Assembly (NCBI GenBank): GCA_963800065.1
Contig: CAWCZO010000008.1
Span: 682,001 to 746,000 of the forward strand
DNA: 64,000 nt
Direction of reading: 5' to 3'
Source of the DNA: CAWJFJ01 sp963800065
GTDB taxonomy: Bacteria; Actinomycetota; Acidimicrobiia; Acidimicrobiales; UBA8190
Each line of letters starts with the position of its first letter. The stretch's first letter is position 1. The notes under the pieces were generated by a model, which worked only from the letters and a program-made list of their open reading frames with translations, had not been told where the DNA came from and made no database searches. Shown in pieces: positions 8,285-17,102 of this stretch. A program made the position numbers and the translations under genes.

Positions 8285-10840
8285 ATGGATGCCAACCAGC
8301 TCCGCTCGGCTTTCACCGGTTTCTATGCGGAGCGGGGCCACGTGGTGGTGCCGTCGGCCAGCCTGATCCCCCACGATCCCACTGTCCTGTTCACCATCGC
8401 CGGAATGGTGCCGTTCAAGCCGTACTTCACGGGCGACGAGCCGGCACCGTGGCGGAGAGCCACATCGGTGCAGAAGTGCTTCCGGACCGTCGACATCGAC
8501 ATCGTGGGCACCACCATGCGGCACTGCACCTTCTTCGAGATGCTGGGCAACTTCAGCTTCGGCGACTACTTCAAGGCCGACGCCATCCCCTTCGCCTGGG
8601 AGCTGTTCACCGAGGTTCTGGGGATCGACGGCGACCGTCTGTGGGTGACGGTCCACGAGACCGACGACGAGGCCGCCGAGATCTGGCTCGACGCCGTGGG
8701 CTTCCCTCCCTCGCGTCTCCAGCGCCTGGGCGAGGACAACTGGTGGGGGATGGGGGACACCGGTCCGTGCGGACCGTGTTCGGAGCTGTTCTACGACCGC
8801 GGGCCGCGGTACGGCGACGAGGGTGGACCGGCCCACGGCGGCGAGGAGCGATTCGTCGAGATCTACAACCTGGTGTTCATGCAGCTGAACCGTCTGCCCG
8901 ACGGGTCCCTCGTCGATCTGCCCACCAAGAACATCGACACCGGCGCCGGGCTCGAGCGGAACCTGCCCGTGGTCCAGGGAGTGGAGTCCCTCTACGACAC
9001 CGATGTGGTGCGACCCGTTCTCGAGCGTGCCGAACAGCTCACCGGAGTCCGCTACGGTGCCGACCCCCACACGGACGTGGCCCTGCGGATCCTGGCCGAT
9101 CATGCCCGGGCCATGGCCATGCTGGTGGCCGACGGTGTCCTGCCCTCCAACGACGGCCGGGGCTACGTGTTGCGCCGGGTCATCCGCCGGGCCGTGCGGC
9201 GCGCCTTCCAGCTGGGGGTCATCACGCCCATCACCCCGAGCCTGGTGGCCGCCGCCGCCGCCGTGCTGGGCCAGGCCTACCCCGTCCTCACCGACGAGCT
9301 CGATCTCATCCAGGCCACCGTGGAGCGTGAAGAGGGGAGCTTTCGACGGACGCTGGCGTCGGGCTCGGTCATCTTGGAGGAGGAATTGGCCACCGGTACC
9401 GGACGGGTGCCGGGCGAGCTCGCCTTCCGGCTCCACGACACACACGGCTTTCCCATCGAGCTGACGATGGAGATGGCGGCCGAGGCGGGGGCCGAGGTCG
9501 ACGCCGAGGGTTTCGAGCGGGCCATGGCGGCGCAGCGCCAGCGGGCCCGCGCCGATGCCCGGGCCCGGCGGGCCTCGGCCGGGGAGGAGGCCGTCTACCG
9601 CGAGCTGCTCGACAACACCGGACCCACCGTCTTCACGGGCTACGTCCACGCCCAGGATCCGGCCACCGTGGTGGCCGTGATGGACCGGGCCGAACCGGGG
9701 ACGGTCGAGATCATCCTGGACCGCACCCCTTTCTACGCCGAGTCGGGGGGCCAGGTGGGAGACACCGGGACCATAACCACCGAGACCGGTCGGGCCGTGG
9801 TCAGCGACACCCAGAACGCCCTGCCGGGGTTGATCGTCCACCGCGCCCGGGTGGAGGGGGAGCTCTTCCCCGGCCAGGACGCTCTGGCCGCCATCGACGT
9901 CCCCCGGCGTGAGGCCATCCGGCGCAACCACACCGGCACCCATCTCCTCCACGCCGCTCTGCGCCAGGTCCTCGGCGACCATGTCCGCCAGCAGGGGTCG
10001 AAGGTGGCGCCCGACCGCCTGCACTTCGACTTCTCCCACCCGGAAGCGGTGCGCCCCGCTGAACTGACGGAGATCGCCCACCTGGTCAACGCCCAGGTCC
10101 TCGGAGACGATGCCGTGGAGACCATCGAGACCTCCAAGGCCGAGGCCGAGGCCATGGGGGCCCTGGCCTTCTTCGACGACAAGTACGGCGAGCGGGTCCG
10201 GGTGGTGCGGGCCGGGACCCGGTCGACCGAACTGTGCGGCGGGACGCACGTGACCGCCCTGGGGATGATCGGCCCCGTCACCGTCGTCTCCGAGGGTTCC
10301 ATAGGGTCCAACACCCGCCGCCTCGAAGCGTTGACCGGGGCCGGATCGCTCGCTCTGGTCGACGAACGCCAGCGCGAGCTGGCCGACGCCGCCCGGCTCC
10401 TGCGGGTGGAGCCCGGCGGTGTGGTCGACGCTCTGGAACGTCTCCTCGAGCGCCAGCGGCAGGCCGACAAGGAGCTCCAGCGCCTCCGGGGTGCTTCCCT
10501 CGACGCCCAGGCCGCCCAGCTGGCGTCGGACGCCCTGGACGGGACCGTGGTGGCGCGCCTCGACGATCTGAGCTCCGACCAGCTGCGTGACCTGGTCCAG
10601 GCCATCCGACGGCGGGGGCCGGCGGTGGCCGTGGTGGCCGGGACACCCGACGGGACCAAGGTGGCTCTGGCGGTGGCGTCGGGCGGGTCGGTGGACGCCG
10701 GGGCCACCGTGAAGCGGTTGGCCGCCGTGGTGGGCGGCGGCGGCGGTGGATCGCCCGAGCTGGCCGTGGCCGGCGGCAGGGACGTGTCCAAGATCGACGA
10801 GATGCTGGCCGAGGCTCGCCGGACGCTCGCCGGCGCCTGA
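8285..10840 (+). CDS. alaS: Alanyl-tRNA synthetase
   Basis: Charges tRNA-Ala and hydrolyses misacylated Ser/Gly-tRNA-Ala. The 851 residues comprise the class II catalytic domain (SVQKCFRTVDIDIVG, MLGNFSFGDYFK, GDTGPCGPCSELFYD), the tRNA-recognition region, an editing domain with zinc ligands HTGTH (549-553) and CGGTH (651-655), and a C-terminal C-Ala domain ending in the glycine-rich GGGGGGSPELAVAGG. No domain is missing. The stop shares a base with the ATG of ruvX (TGATG), so translation is probably coupled. Confidence 0.97.
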   Translation: MDANQLRSAFTGFYAERGHVVVPSASLIPHDPTVLFTIAGMVPFKPYFTGDEPAPWRRATSVQKCFRTVDIDIVGTTMRHCTFFEMLGNFSFGDYFKADAIPFAWELFTEVLGIDGDRLWVTVHETDDEAAEIWLDAVGFPPSRLQRLGEDNWWGMGDTGPCGPCSELFYDRGPRYGDEGGPAHGGEERFVEIYNLVFMQLNRLPDGSLVDLPTKNIDTGAGLERNLPVVQGVESLYDTDVVRPVLERAEQLTGVRYGADPHTDVALRILADHARAMAMLVADGVLPSNDGRGYVLRRVIRRAVRRAFQLGVITPITPSLVAAAAAVLGQAYPVLTDELDLIQATVEREEGSFRRTLASGSVILEEELATGTGRVPGELAFRLHDTHGFPIELTMEMAAEAGAEVDAEGFERAMAAQRQRARADARARRASAGEEAVYRELLDNTGPTVFTGYVHAQDPATVVAVMDRAEPGTVEIILDRTPFYAESGGQVGDTGTITTETGRAVVSDTQNALPGLIVHRARVEGELFPGQDALAAIDVPRREAIRRNHTGTHLLHAALRQVLGDHVRQQGSKVAPDRLHFDFSHPEAVRPAELTEIAHLVNAQVLGDDAVETIETSKAEAEAMGALAFFDDKYGERVRVVRAGTRSTELCGGTHVTALGMIGPVTVVSEGSIGSNTRRLEALTGAGSLALVDERQRELADAARLLRVEPGGVVDALERLLERQRQADKELQRLRGASLDAQAAQLASDALDGTVVARLDDLSSDQLRDLVQAIRRRGPAVAVVAGTPDGTKVALAVASGGSVDAGATVKRLAAVVGGGGGGSPELAVAGGRDVSKIDEMLAEARRTLAGA

Positions 10841-11274
10841 TGGGGCGCGTGGCGGCCATCGATCTCGGCACGCGCCGTATCGGCGTGGCCGTGTCCGACG
10901 GAACCGGCACCCTGGCCTCGCCGCGGTGCACGGTCGAACGCAGCGGTGACCCCGACGCCGACAGGGCGGCGGTGGTGGCGGTGGTGCTCGAGGCCGAGGC
11001 CCGGTGCCTGGTAGTGGGCCTTCCTCTCAGCCTCGACGGGCGCCGCCGCCGGGCCGCCGTGGCCGCCGAGGAGGAGGCGGCCGCCCTGCGGGATCTCCTG
11101 GCGCCCGAGGGGGTGGAGGTGGAGACCTTCGACGAGCGCTTCACCACCGTCAGCGCCGAACGGTCACTGGCCGCCGCCGGCCGCTCGGGCCCGGCCCGTC
11201 GGACGGTGGTCGACCAGGCGGCGGCGGCCGTGCTCCTTCAGGCCTGGCTCGATGCCCGACGCACCGGGCGGTGA
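10840..11274 (+). CDS. ruvX: RuvX/YqgF-family RNase H-like nuclease
   Basis: A 144-residue protein of the YqgF/RuvX family, implicated in Holliday junction resolution and 16S rRNA 5' end processing. The N-terminal motif AAIDLGTRRIGVAVSD carries the first catalytic aspartate, VVGLPLSLDG is the second family block, and the acidic residue in VETFDERFTTVSAER is the third. The ATG overlaps the alaS stop. Its place between alaS and mltG is the standard actinobacterial arrangement. Confidence 0.92.
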   Translation: MGRVAAIDLGTRRIGVAVSDGTGTLASPRCTVERSGDPDADRAAVVAVVLEAEARCLVVGLPLSLDGRRRRAAVAAEEEAAALRDLLAPEGVEVETFDERFTTVSAERSLAAAGRSGPARRTVVDQAAAAVLLQAWLDARRTGR

Positions 11275-12424
11275 GACGGTGACGGTGCCGCCCGCCGGTG
11301 GCGTCGGCGGACCCCCGGGGCCCGGCGGCGCTCTTCCCGACGGGCCCCCCTCCGGATCGGTGGACCCGGGCCCCGCCCATCGCCGCGGCCGTCACCGACT
11401 GCGGGCCGTCCTCCTGGCGTTGGCCGTCGTGGTCGTCGGGCTGGTGGCCGCCGGGGCCGTCTGGTACCAGGACCAGGTGGACGAGGGGCCGGCCGGCCCG
11501 GCCGTCATCGTGGACGTGCCCGACGGTTCGTCGGTGGGGTCGGTGGTGGCCACCCTGGTGCGCCAGCGGGTGGTGGGGAGCTCGCTCGCCTTCCATATCT
11601 TCCTGGCCCTGCACGGCACGCCGACGGTACAGGCGGGACGCTACGAGCTCCGACGCCGCCAGAGCTTCGGCGCCGTGCGCGATGCCCTTCTGGGTGGCCC
11701 CGACGTGTTCGCCGTGACCGTGATCGCCGGCACCACCGTCCGGGAGGTCGCCACCGAGGTGGAAGACGAGGTCCCGCGCTTCTCGGCGGCGTCGTTCCTC
11801 GGCCCCGTCACGTCGGGGACGCGCCGCTCACCGTGGGAGGTACCGGGCTCGAACAACCTCGACGGCCTCCTGGGGACGGGTACGTACATCGTGGTGCCGG
11901 GGGAGACCGAGTCGGAGCTCCTCGGGCGGATGATCGACCGCTTCGATGCCGAAGCGCTGTCCGTGGACCTGGCCACGGCGGCCTCGGCCGACGGCGTGAC
12001 GCCGTACCAGGCCGTCACGGTGGCCTCGATCGTGCAGAAGGAGGCCATCTCGCCGGGGGACAGCGCCCGGGCCACCACCGGCAACGTGGGGCCGGTGGCC
12101 CGGGTGATCTACAACCGTCTGGCCCGGGGGATGCCGCTGCAGATGGACTCCACCGTCCTCTACGCCGAGGGTCGCGACGGTGGACCGGTGACGCCGGCCG
12201 ACGAGGAGAGGGTCACCCCGTACAACACGTACCTCAACCCGGGGCTCACGCCCACCCCCATCTGCTTCCCCTCCGCCGTAGCCCTGCGTGCCGCCCTGCA
12301 TCCCCCGGCCGGGGACTGGCTCTATTTCGAGCTCACCTCCCGCGACGGGACCGAGACGTTCTCGGACACGTTCGCCGGCCAGGAAGCGGCCGAGCAGCTG
12401 GCCCGGAGCAGGGGGCTCCCGTGA
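11252..12424 (+). CDS. mltG: Endolytic peptidoglycan transglycosylase MltG
   Basis: A membrane-anchored YceG/MltG enzyme that cleaves nascent glycan strands and may set glycan length during elongation. A Gly/Pro-rich cytoplasmic N-terminus (about 45 residues) is followed by one membrane helix (LRAVLLALAVVVVGLVAAGA), a LysM-like region and the YceG domain. The catalytic glutamate is E264 in ASIVQKEA, and RVIYNRLARGMPLQMDSTV is the conserved substrate-groove segment. Start ATG 11252 overlaps ruvX by 23 nt. The stop overlaps aroE by 4 nt. The nearby rodA makes a shared role in elongation plausible. Confidence 0.93.
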   Translation: MPDAPGGETVTVPPAGGVGGPPGPGGALPDGPPSGSVDPGPAHRRGRHRLRAVLLALAVVVVGLVAAGAVWYQDQVDEGPAGPAVIVDVPDGSSVGSVVATLVRQRVVGSSLAFHIFLALHGTPTVQAGRYELRRRQSFGAVRDALLGGPDVFAVTVIAGTTVREVATEVEDEVPRFSAASFLGPVTSGTRRSPWEVPGSNNLDGLLGTGTYIVVPGETESELLGRMIDRFDAEALSVDLATAASADGVTPYQAVTVASIVQKEAISPGDSARATTGNVGPVARVIYNRLARGMPLQMDSTVLYAEGRDGGPVTPADEERVTPYNTYLNPGLTPTPICFPSAVALRAALHPPAGDWLYFELTSRDGTETFSDTFAGQEAAEQLARSRGLP

Positions 12425-13311
12425 ACCGGGGTCACCCCGAGCGGAGATCTCCGGCCTGGCCGTCGGCGGCGTCGGCGGTCGTCGGGATCATCGGCGATCC
12501 CGTGAGGCACTCGTTGTCGCCCCTGCTCCACAACGCCGCCTTCGACGCGCTGGGCCTCGACTGGGTGTCGGTGGCCTTCCCCGTGGCCGCCGGTCGGGTG
12601 GCCGACGCCCTGGCCGGGATGCGGGCCCTCGGTGTCACCGGCCTGTCCGTGACCATGCCCCACAAGCAGGATGCGGCGGCACTGGTCGATGAGTGCACCA
12701 CGGTGGCGCAGCGTCTCGGCGCCGTGAACTGCATCACCGCCACGGACGGGTACCTGGTGGGGGACTCGACCGACGGGGCCGGCTTCATCGACGCCCTCCG
12801 GCGCGGGACCGGCTTCGATCCGGCCGGCCGTCGCTGCGTGGTCGCCGGTGCCGGGGGTGCCGCCCGGGCGGTCGTGATGGCCCTGGCCGACGCCGGGGCC
12901 GCCGAGGTGGTCGTGGTGAACCGGTCGCCGGCGGGCGCCGCCGAGGCCGCCGCCCTGGCCGGCCCGCAGGGGCGGGTGGGCTCGGCCGACGACATCGCCG
13001 GTGCCGAGCTCGTCGTCCAGGCCACGCCGGTCGGCATGTCCGGCGCCGGGGCCACCGGGGCCGGTGGAAGTCCGACGCCGTTCGACCCCGTCCACCTCCA
13101 CCGGGGACAACTGGTGGCCGACCTCGTCTACCACCCCGCCGTCACCCCGGTCCTGGCCGCCGCCGAGGCGCGCGGGGCGCAGACCTTCGGTGGCCTCGGC
13201 ATGCTCGTGCATCAGGCCGCCCTGGCCATCGAGCGCTGGACCGGGCAGGCGCCCCCCCTCGAGGCGATGTGGGCGGCCGCCGTCGGCGGACGGGAGCCGG
13301 GGCCGGCCTGA
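12421..13311 (+). CDS. aroE: Shikimate dehydrogenase
   Basis: Reduces 3-dehydroshikimate to shikimate with NADPH. The 296 residues contain the substrate motif HSLSPLLHNAAFDALG, catalytic K82 in SVTMPHK, the aspartate in GDSTDGAGF, a nucleotide-binding loop VVAGAGGAARAVVMAL with NRSPAGAAE, and the closing FGGLGMLVHQAALAIERWTG. All are typical of AroE. GTG 12421 overlaps the mltG stop (GTGA). An unusually Ala/Gly-rich insert (SGAGATGAGG) lies before the last helix. Confidence 0.94.
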   Translation: MNRGHPERRSPAWPSAASAVVGIIGDPVRHSLSPLLHNAAFDALGLDWVSVAFPVAAGRVADALAGMRALGVTGLSVTMPHKQDAAALVDECTTVAQRLGAVNCITATDGYLVGDSTDGAGFIDALRRGTGFDPAGRRCVVAGAGGAARAVVMALADAGAAEVVVVNRSPAGAAEAAALAGPQGRVGSADDIAGAELVVQATPVGMSGAGATGAGGSPTPFDPVHLHRGQLVADLVYHPAVTPVLAAAEARGAQTFGGLGMLVHQAALAIERWTGQAPPLEAMWAAAVGGREPGPA

Positions 13312-13312
13312 C

Positions 13313-14260
13313 CTACACCGTCAGCGGACGGTCGGCGCCGATCTCCAGGCCGATCCCCCCCAGATCGGCCCCGTACGTCACCTCGACGGTCTGGCGACCG
13401 GTCACGCCCGGGGGCACGGTGAAGCCCCCGGAGATGACCGGTGGGGTCAGCGTCGTCCCGTTGTAACTGGCCGGCGTCACCGTGACGGTGTTCACCGCCG
13501 GCACGATGGCGCCGTCTTTGGCCATGAAGGTCACGCCGATGGTCGGTGGCGCCGCCGAGCCCCCGCCCAGCAACGCCTCGAGCGAGGCCAGGGTGGCCAA
13601 CCACCAGTAGTGGGTGGATTTACGGCCTTGTGACACGTTGACCACCTGGCCGGGTGTCGCCTCGGTGGCCGAGAGCTTCAGCGACGGAGTGAAGGTCGGA
13701 ATGTACGGATCGCCGACGTACTCGAGGACGGCACTGCCGGCGGCGACCGGCTTCTGGGTGGTGAGGTCCACCATGGCCAGGGCGCAACCGATCAGTCCGG
13801 TGTCGATCTCCAACTTGCTGGGCGGGCAGGTGGCGTTGGGATCGGTGGGCTGGAAGGAGGGCACCGTGTAGGTCTCGTTGAGGTCGCCGCTCAGGTCGGA
13901 GACGACGGGGGTCAACGAGGCGGCGTCCACCTCGGGCAGCGCCGCCAGGGCGCTCTCGAACGTGCCGACCCCCAGGGAGCCACCGGACAACAGAGCGGCC
14001 GCCTTGGGATCGATCCCGATGAGCAGGCTCGCCTGCAGGAGGAGATAGGGATGCAGAGCGGGAAGGCCGGTGCAACTGATCACGACCTTGCTCCCGGCTT
14101 TGACACCCATCACCATGGGGAGCGAGCTTCCGTCGAAGGTGCAGGCCGGTGTGGCCGTCGCCGCCGACGCCGGCGCGGCCGAACCGACGATGCCCAGAGT
14201 CACGCACGACATTGCCAGCAGGACCGGGACCAGCCTGTCTGTCCACCGACGACCCCTCAT
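13313..14260 (-). CDS. Secreted protein of unknown function
   Basis: Not recognised. About 315 residues with a clear signal peptide (MRGRRWTDRLVPVLLAMSCV, then ending APASAA) and a mature part rich in Thr, Pro, Gly and beta-prone residues. It includes a Cys-containing segment near the start (CTFDGSSLPMVMGVKAGSKV) and near the middle (TGLIGCALAMVDL), and ends with an Ig-like stretch (FTVPPGVTGRQTVEVTYG). There is no sorting motif or C-terminal anchor, so it is probably released or loosely bound. ATG 14260 is taken as start; TTG 14269, just after AGGAAGGGG, is also possible. It converges on aroE with 1 nt between stops. Confidence 0.75.
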   Translation of the reverse strand: MRGRRWTDRLVPVLLAMSCVTLGIVGSAAPASAATATPACTFDGSSLPMVMGVKAGSKVVISCTGLPALHPYLLLQASLLIGIDPKAAALLSGGSLGVGTFESALAALPEVDAASLTPVVSDLSGDLNETYTVPSFQPTDPNATCPPSKLEIDTGLIGCALAMVDLTTQKPVAAGSAVLEYVGDPYIPTFTPSLKLSATEATPGQVVNVSQGRKSTHYWWLATLASLEALLGGGSAAPPTIGVTFMAKDGAIVPAVNTVTVTPASYNGTTLTPPVISGGFTVPPGVTGRQTVEVTYGADLGGIGLEIGADRPLTV

Positions 14261-14445
14261 AGGAGACAACCCCTTCCTCTCCGAGGGGAGAAGGCGTCAC
14301 CACGTGACGTGGCCTCGATCCGCAGTCGGCGCTCCCCAGGCCACTATCGCCACAGCCCACCTGTTCCGGACAGCCAGATACCACCTGAGTATCGGCAGGT
14401 GATTCCACGGGTGCGTCGTCCGGCCGGATGCCACGGTGCGATGGG

Positions 14446-15351
14446 TCAGGGGCTCGCCGGACCCGGTGGCCCGAAGACATCGAGAGCGTGCAGGCGCCGG
14501 GCCACCTCCTCGCGCAGCGCTCGGCCGATCCGCTCCCGGTCGGCCGTCGGCGTCCGGACCGACACCCGGCATGTGAACGTGTCCGCGTCGGCGGCCACCA
14601 CTCCCCACACCCTCGGCGCGCTCAGACACGACGACGCGTACCGGTCGTCGCCGGCCACGGCGTGGGCGGAGTCGCCCACGGCCCGCAGCACGTCGTCCAC
14701 GTCGTTGGCCGCCGGCACGGGGATGTCCACCATGGCCTCGGCCCAGCCACGCGACACGTTGGCCAACGTCCTGATCTCACCGTTGGGGACGAACCAGATG
14801 GTGCCGTCGACGCCGCGCAGGCGTGTCACGCGCAGGCTGAGGTCCTCGACGGTGCCCGAGGTGGTGCCCACCACCAGGGTGTCGCCGATGTCGAACTGAT
14901 CTTCGATGATGAGGAGGAAGCCGGCCAACAGGTCGCGCACCATGCTCTGGGCCCCGAAGCCGATGGTGGCGCCGACGACCGTGGCCCCGGCCAGAAGGGG
15001 GGTCAGGTTGATCCCGATGGTGCCCAGTGCCACGAAGACGGCGATGACCCCGACCACCACCCGCCAGATGTTGGCCACCATGGCGGTGATGGTCACGGCC
15101 CGGGCCGCGGCGCGCGGCGAATCGGCCCGACCGGCGGCCCGCCGGGCCACGGCGCCGATCCATCGGCGGATGATCCGGCTGCCGAACCAGCCCACGGCCG
15201 TCGCCACCAGGACTATCACCACCACGGCCACCGGCTTCACGACGACGTCCTGGAGGTGCCGGGCCGTGGCGTGGTCCACCCCGATCCACACCAATACGTC
15301 GTAGAGCCAGCCCTCGGCGGCGATGAGTGGTGAACTGGCACCGGGGGTCAC
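14446..15351 (-). CDS. MscS-family mechanosensitive ion channel
   Basis: A small-conductance mechanosensitive channel homologue that would release solutes on hypo-osmotic shock. Three hydrophobic segments precede the pore helix: PVAVVVIVLVATAVGWFGS, IWRVVVGVIAVFVALGTIG, and the TM3-like TPLLAGATVVGATIGFGAQS, which is Gly/Ala-patterned as in MscS. The beta domain follows (LIIEDQFDIGDTLVVGTTSG, ITVPNGE-like WFVPNGEIRTLANVSR). About 301 residues. The frame stays open upstream. GTG 15351 gives a compact N-terminus; GTG 15390 would overlap the divergent rodA start. Confidence 0.88.
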   Translation of the reverse strand: MTPGASSPLIAAEGWLYDVLVWIGVDHATARHLQDVVVKPVAVVVIVLVATAVGWFGSRIIRRWIGAVARRAAGRADSPRAAARAVTITAMVANIWRVVVGVIAVFVALGTIGINLTPLLAGATVVGATIGFGAQSMVRDLLAGFLLIIEDQFDIGDTLVVGTTSGTVEDLSLRVTRLRGVDGTIWFVPNGEIRTLANVSRGWAEAMVDIPVPAANDVDDVLRAVGDSAHAVAGDDRYASSCLSAPRVWGVVAADADTFTCRVSVRTPTADRERIGRALREEVARRLHALDVFGPPGPASP

Positions 15352-15352
15352 G

Positions 15353-15366
15353 ACCAGTATTCTGGT
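15353..15366. promoter_or_regulatory. Palindrome between divergent mscS-like gene and rodA
   Basis: ACCAG-TATT-CTGGT is a perfect inverted repeat lying between the divergent starts. On the + strand it contains TATTCT, usable as a -10 for rodA. It could be a shared promoter or operator. Sequence symmetry only. Confidence 0.35.
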
Positions 15367-15382
15367 CCGCCGGAGCACCTTG

Positions 15383-16519
15383 GTGAGCACGCTTCTCCCC
15401 CACCGTCCGTCACCCGGCCGGCCACTGGTCCTCCGGGTCGATGTCGTCCTGATCCTCACCACCCTCGTCGTGGCCGCCGTCGGCGTGGTCATCGTGTACT
15501 CCTCGACGCGCACGCTGGCCCTTCTCGAGGGTCTGAGCCCCCACTACTACCTAGACCGCCAGGCGGGGTTCGTGATCGTGGGGACCGTGGCCATGTTGCT
15601 GCTGGCGGCGCTCGACTACCGGTGGCTGGAACACGCCAGTGCCGTGCTCTATGTGGGGATCGTCCTCGCCCTCCTGGCCCTGTTCACACCCATCGGGTCC
15701 ACCGCTCTCGGTGCCACCCGGTGGATCCAGGTGGCGGGCATCCAGCTCCAACCGTCGTCCTTCGCCATCCCGGTGCTCATCGTCACCGTGGCCACCTTCT
15801 GCGCCCGGCGTCCGGAAGGTCTCGAGCGCGCTGACCTGTTGAAGGTCCTGGGGCTGGCGGCTCTCCCGATCCTTCTCGTCGTGAAGCAGCCCGACCTGGC
15901 GAGCGGCATCGTCATGTGCGTCGTCCTGCTCGTCATGCTGGTGGTGGCCGGCATCCCCAACCGTTACCTCGTCCTGCTACTGGTGAGCGCCGTGGTCGGG
16001 GCCTTCGCCGTCGTCCACCTGGGCCTCCTCAAGTCCTACCAGTTCGACCGGTTGACCAGCTTCTTGAACCAGGGGAAGAACCTCCAGGGCGACACCTACA
16101 ACCTCCATCAATCGGTGGCGGCCATCGGGTCGGGCGGCCTGTGGGGCAAAGGGCTCTTCAACGGACCGCAGACGAATCTGAACTATGTCCCCTCCCAACC
16201 GACGGACTTCATCTTCTCGGCCGTGGGCGAGCAGCTCGGATTCGTCGGTTCGGCCAGTGTGATCCTGTTGCTCGCCATCGTGTCGTGGCGTCTGCTGCGC
16301 GCCGCTCAGACCTCGCACGACCCCTTCGGGCGGCTCCTGGCCGTCGGCTCGTTCACCTTCATCGCCTTCAGCGCCTTCGAGAACGCCGGGATGTCGATGG
16401 GGATCATGCCGGTGGCGGGCATCCCCCTGCCCTTCCTGAGCTACGGCGGTTCGGCCATCGTGGCCTTCTTCTGTGCCGTCGGCATCGGTGTGTCGGTCCA
16501 CGCCCGGCAGAAGCGATGA
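15383..16519 (+). CDS. rodA: RodA-type SEDS peptidoglycan glycosyltransferase
   Basis: A polytopic SEDS protein (378 residues, about 10 membrane segments) that polymerises lipid II during cell elongation with a class B penicillin-binding protein. The extracellular loop YQFDRLTSFLNQGKNLQGD with YNLHQSVAAIGSGGLWGKGL, then PTDFIFSAVGEQLGFVG and the closing PLPFLSYGGSAIV, match RodA better than FtsW. Start GTG 15383; no other start in frame makes sense. The stop overlaps the following ATG by 4 nt. No partner PBP is present in the window. Confidence 0.9.
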   Translation: MSTLLPHRPSPGRPLVLRVDVVLILTTLVVAAVGVVIVYSSTRTLALLEGLSPHYYLDRQAGFVIVGTVAMLLLAALDYRWLEHASAVLYVGIVLALLALFTPIGSTALGATRWIQVAGIQLQPSSFAIPVLIVTVATFCARRPEGLERADLLKVLGLAALPILLVVKQPDLASGIVMCVVLLVMLVVAGIPNRYLVLLLVSAVVGAFAVVHLGLLKSYQFDRLTSFLNQGKNLQGDTYNLHQSVAAIGSGGLWGKGLFNGPQTNLNYVPSQPTDFIFSAVGEQLGFVGSASVILLLAIVSWRLLRAAQTSHDPFGRLLAVGSFTFIAFSAFENAGMSMGIMPVAGIPLPFLSYGGSAIVAFFCAVGIGVSVHARQKR

Positions 16520-17092
16520 CCGAGGTGGGGGCCGGACAGACGGCCGAAGGGGACGCGCCCGGCCTGGACCCAGCCACTTGGCGACTGGCCGTGGTGGCCG
16601 GGGTCCGCATGGACATGCCGGGGGAGTATCCCGAGGTCCTCGTGCACGAGGCGGTGTCGCCCTGGCGCGAGCTGGCCATCCCGGTGGGGATGGCCGAGGG
16701 AAACGCCATCGCCTACGCGTGGAAGGGAATCCCCACGCCCCGCCCGCTCACCCACGCCCTGTTCACCGAGATCTTGGAACGCCACCACGTGCAGCTCGAA
16801 GCGGTCCGGATCACCGCCCGGCGCGGCCGGAGCTTCTTCGCCGAACTCGACACGGTGGGTCCGCCGCGGGCGCCAGGTGATCACCTGCCGGCCGTCGGAC
16901 GCGCTGGCTCTCGTCCTGCGCCAGCGGATGCCCACACCCGTGCTCGTGGCCGACTGGGTCTTCGACCCGGAGGACCCCGAGATCCCCGGAGACCCGGCCC
17001 CCGTCGACGCGGGACAGGTCGAGCCGGGACCGGTCGAGCCGGGACCGGTCGAATCGGTCGAGGGTGACGGGCCGGTGACGCCGGCGATCTGA
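16516..17092 (+). pseudogene. Bifunctional nuclease (BFN/DUF151) family gene broken by a +1 frameshift
   Basis: From ATG 16516 (overlapping the rodA stop, ATGA) the frame encodes the first part of a DUF151/BFN domain: YPEVLVHEAVSPWRELAIPV, GNAIAYAWKGIPTPRPLTHAL, and RGRSFFAELDTVG. The expected continuation, RQVITCRPSDALALVLR, is present but in the next frame from about 16869. One extra base near 16861-16872 (CCGCCGCGGGCGCCAGG) explains the break. Unrepaired, the first frame runs to 17067 as unrelated residues. The repaired gene ends at TGA 17090-17092 with a Pro/Glu/Val tail (VEPGPVEPGPVES). It may be a sequence error or a real lesion. Confidence 0.8.
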
Positions 17093-17102
17093 GCGTGGTC
17101 GG

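Noticed and set aside
7286..10249. Long minus-strand open frame opposite alaS and its upstream genes
   Set aside because: Shadow of the conserved alaS reading frame, with low-complexity translation.
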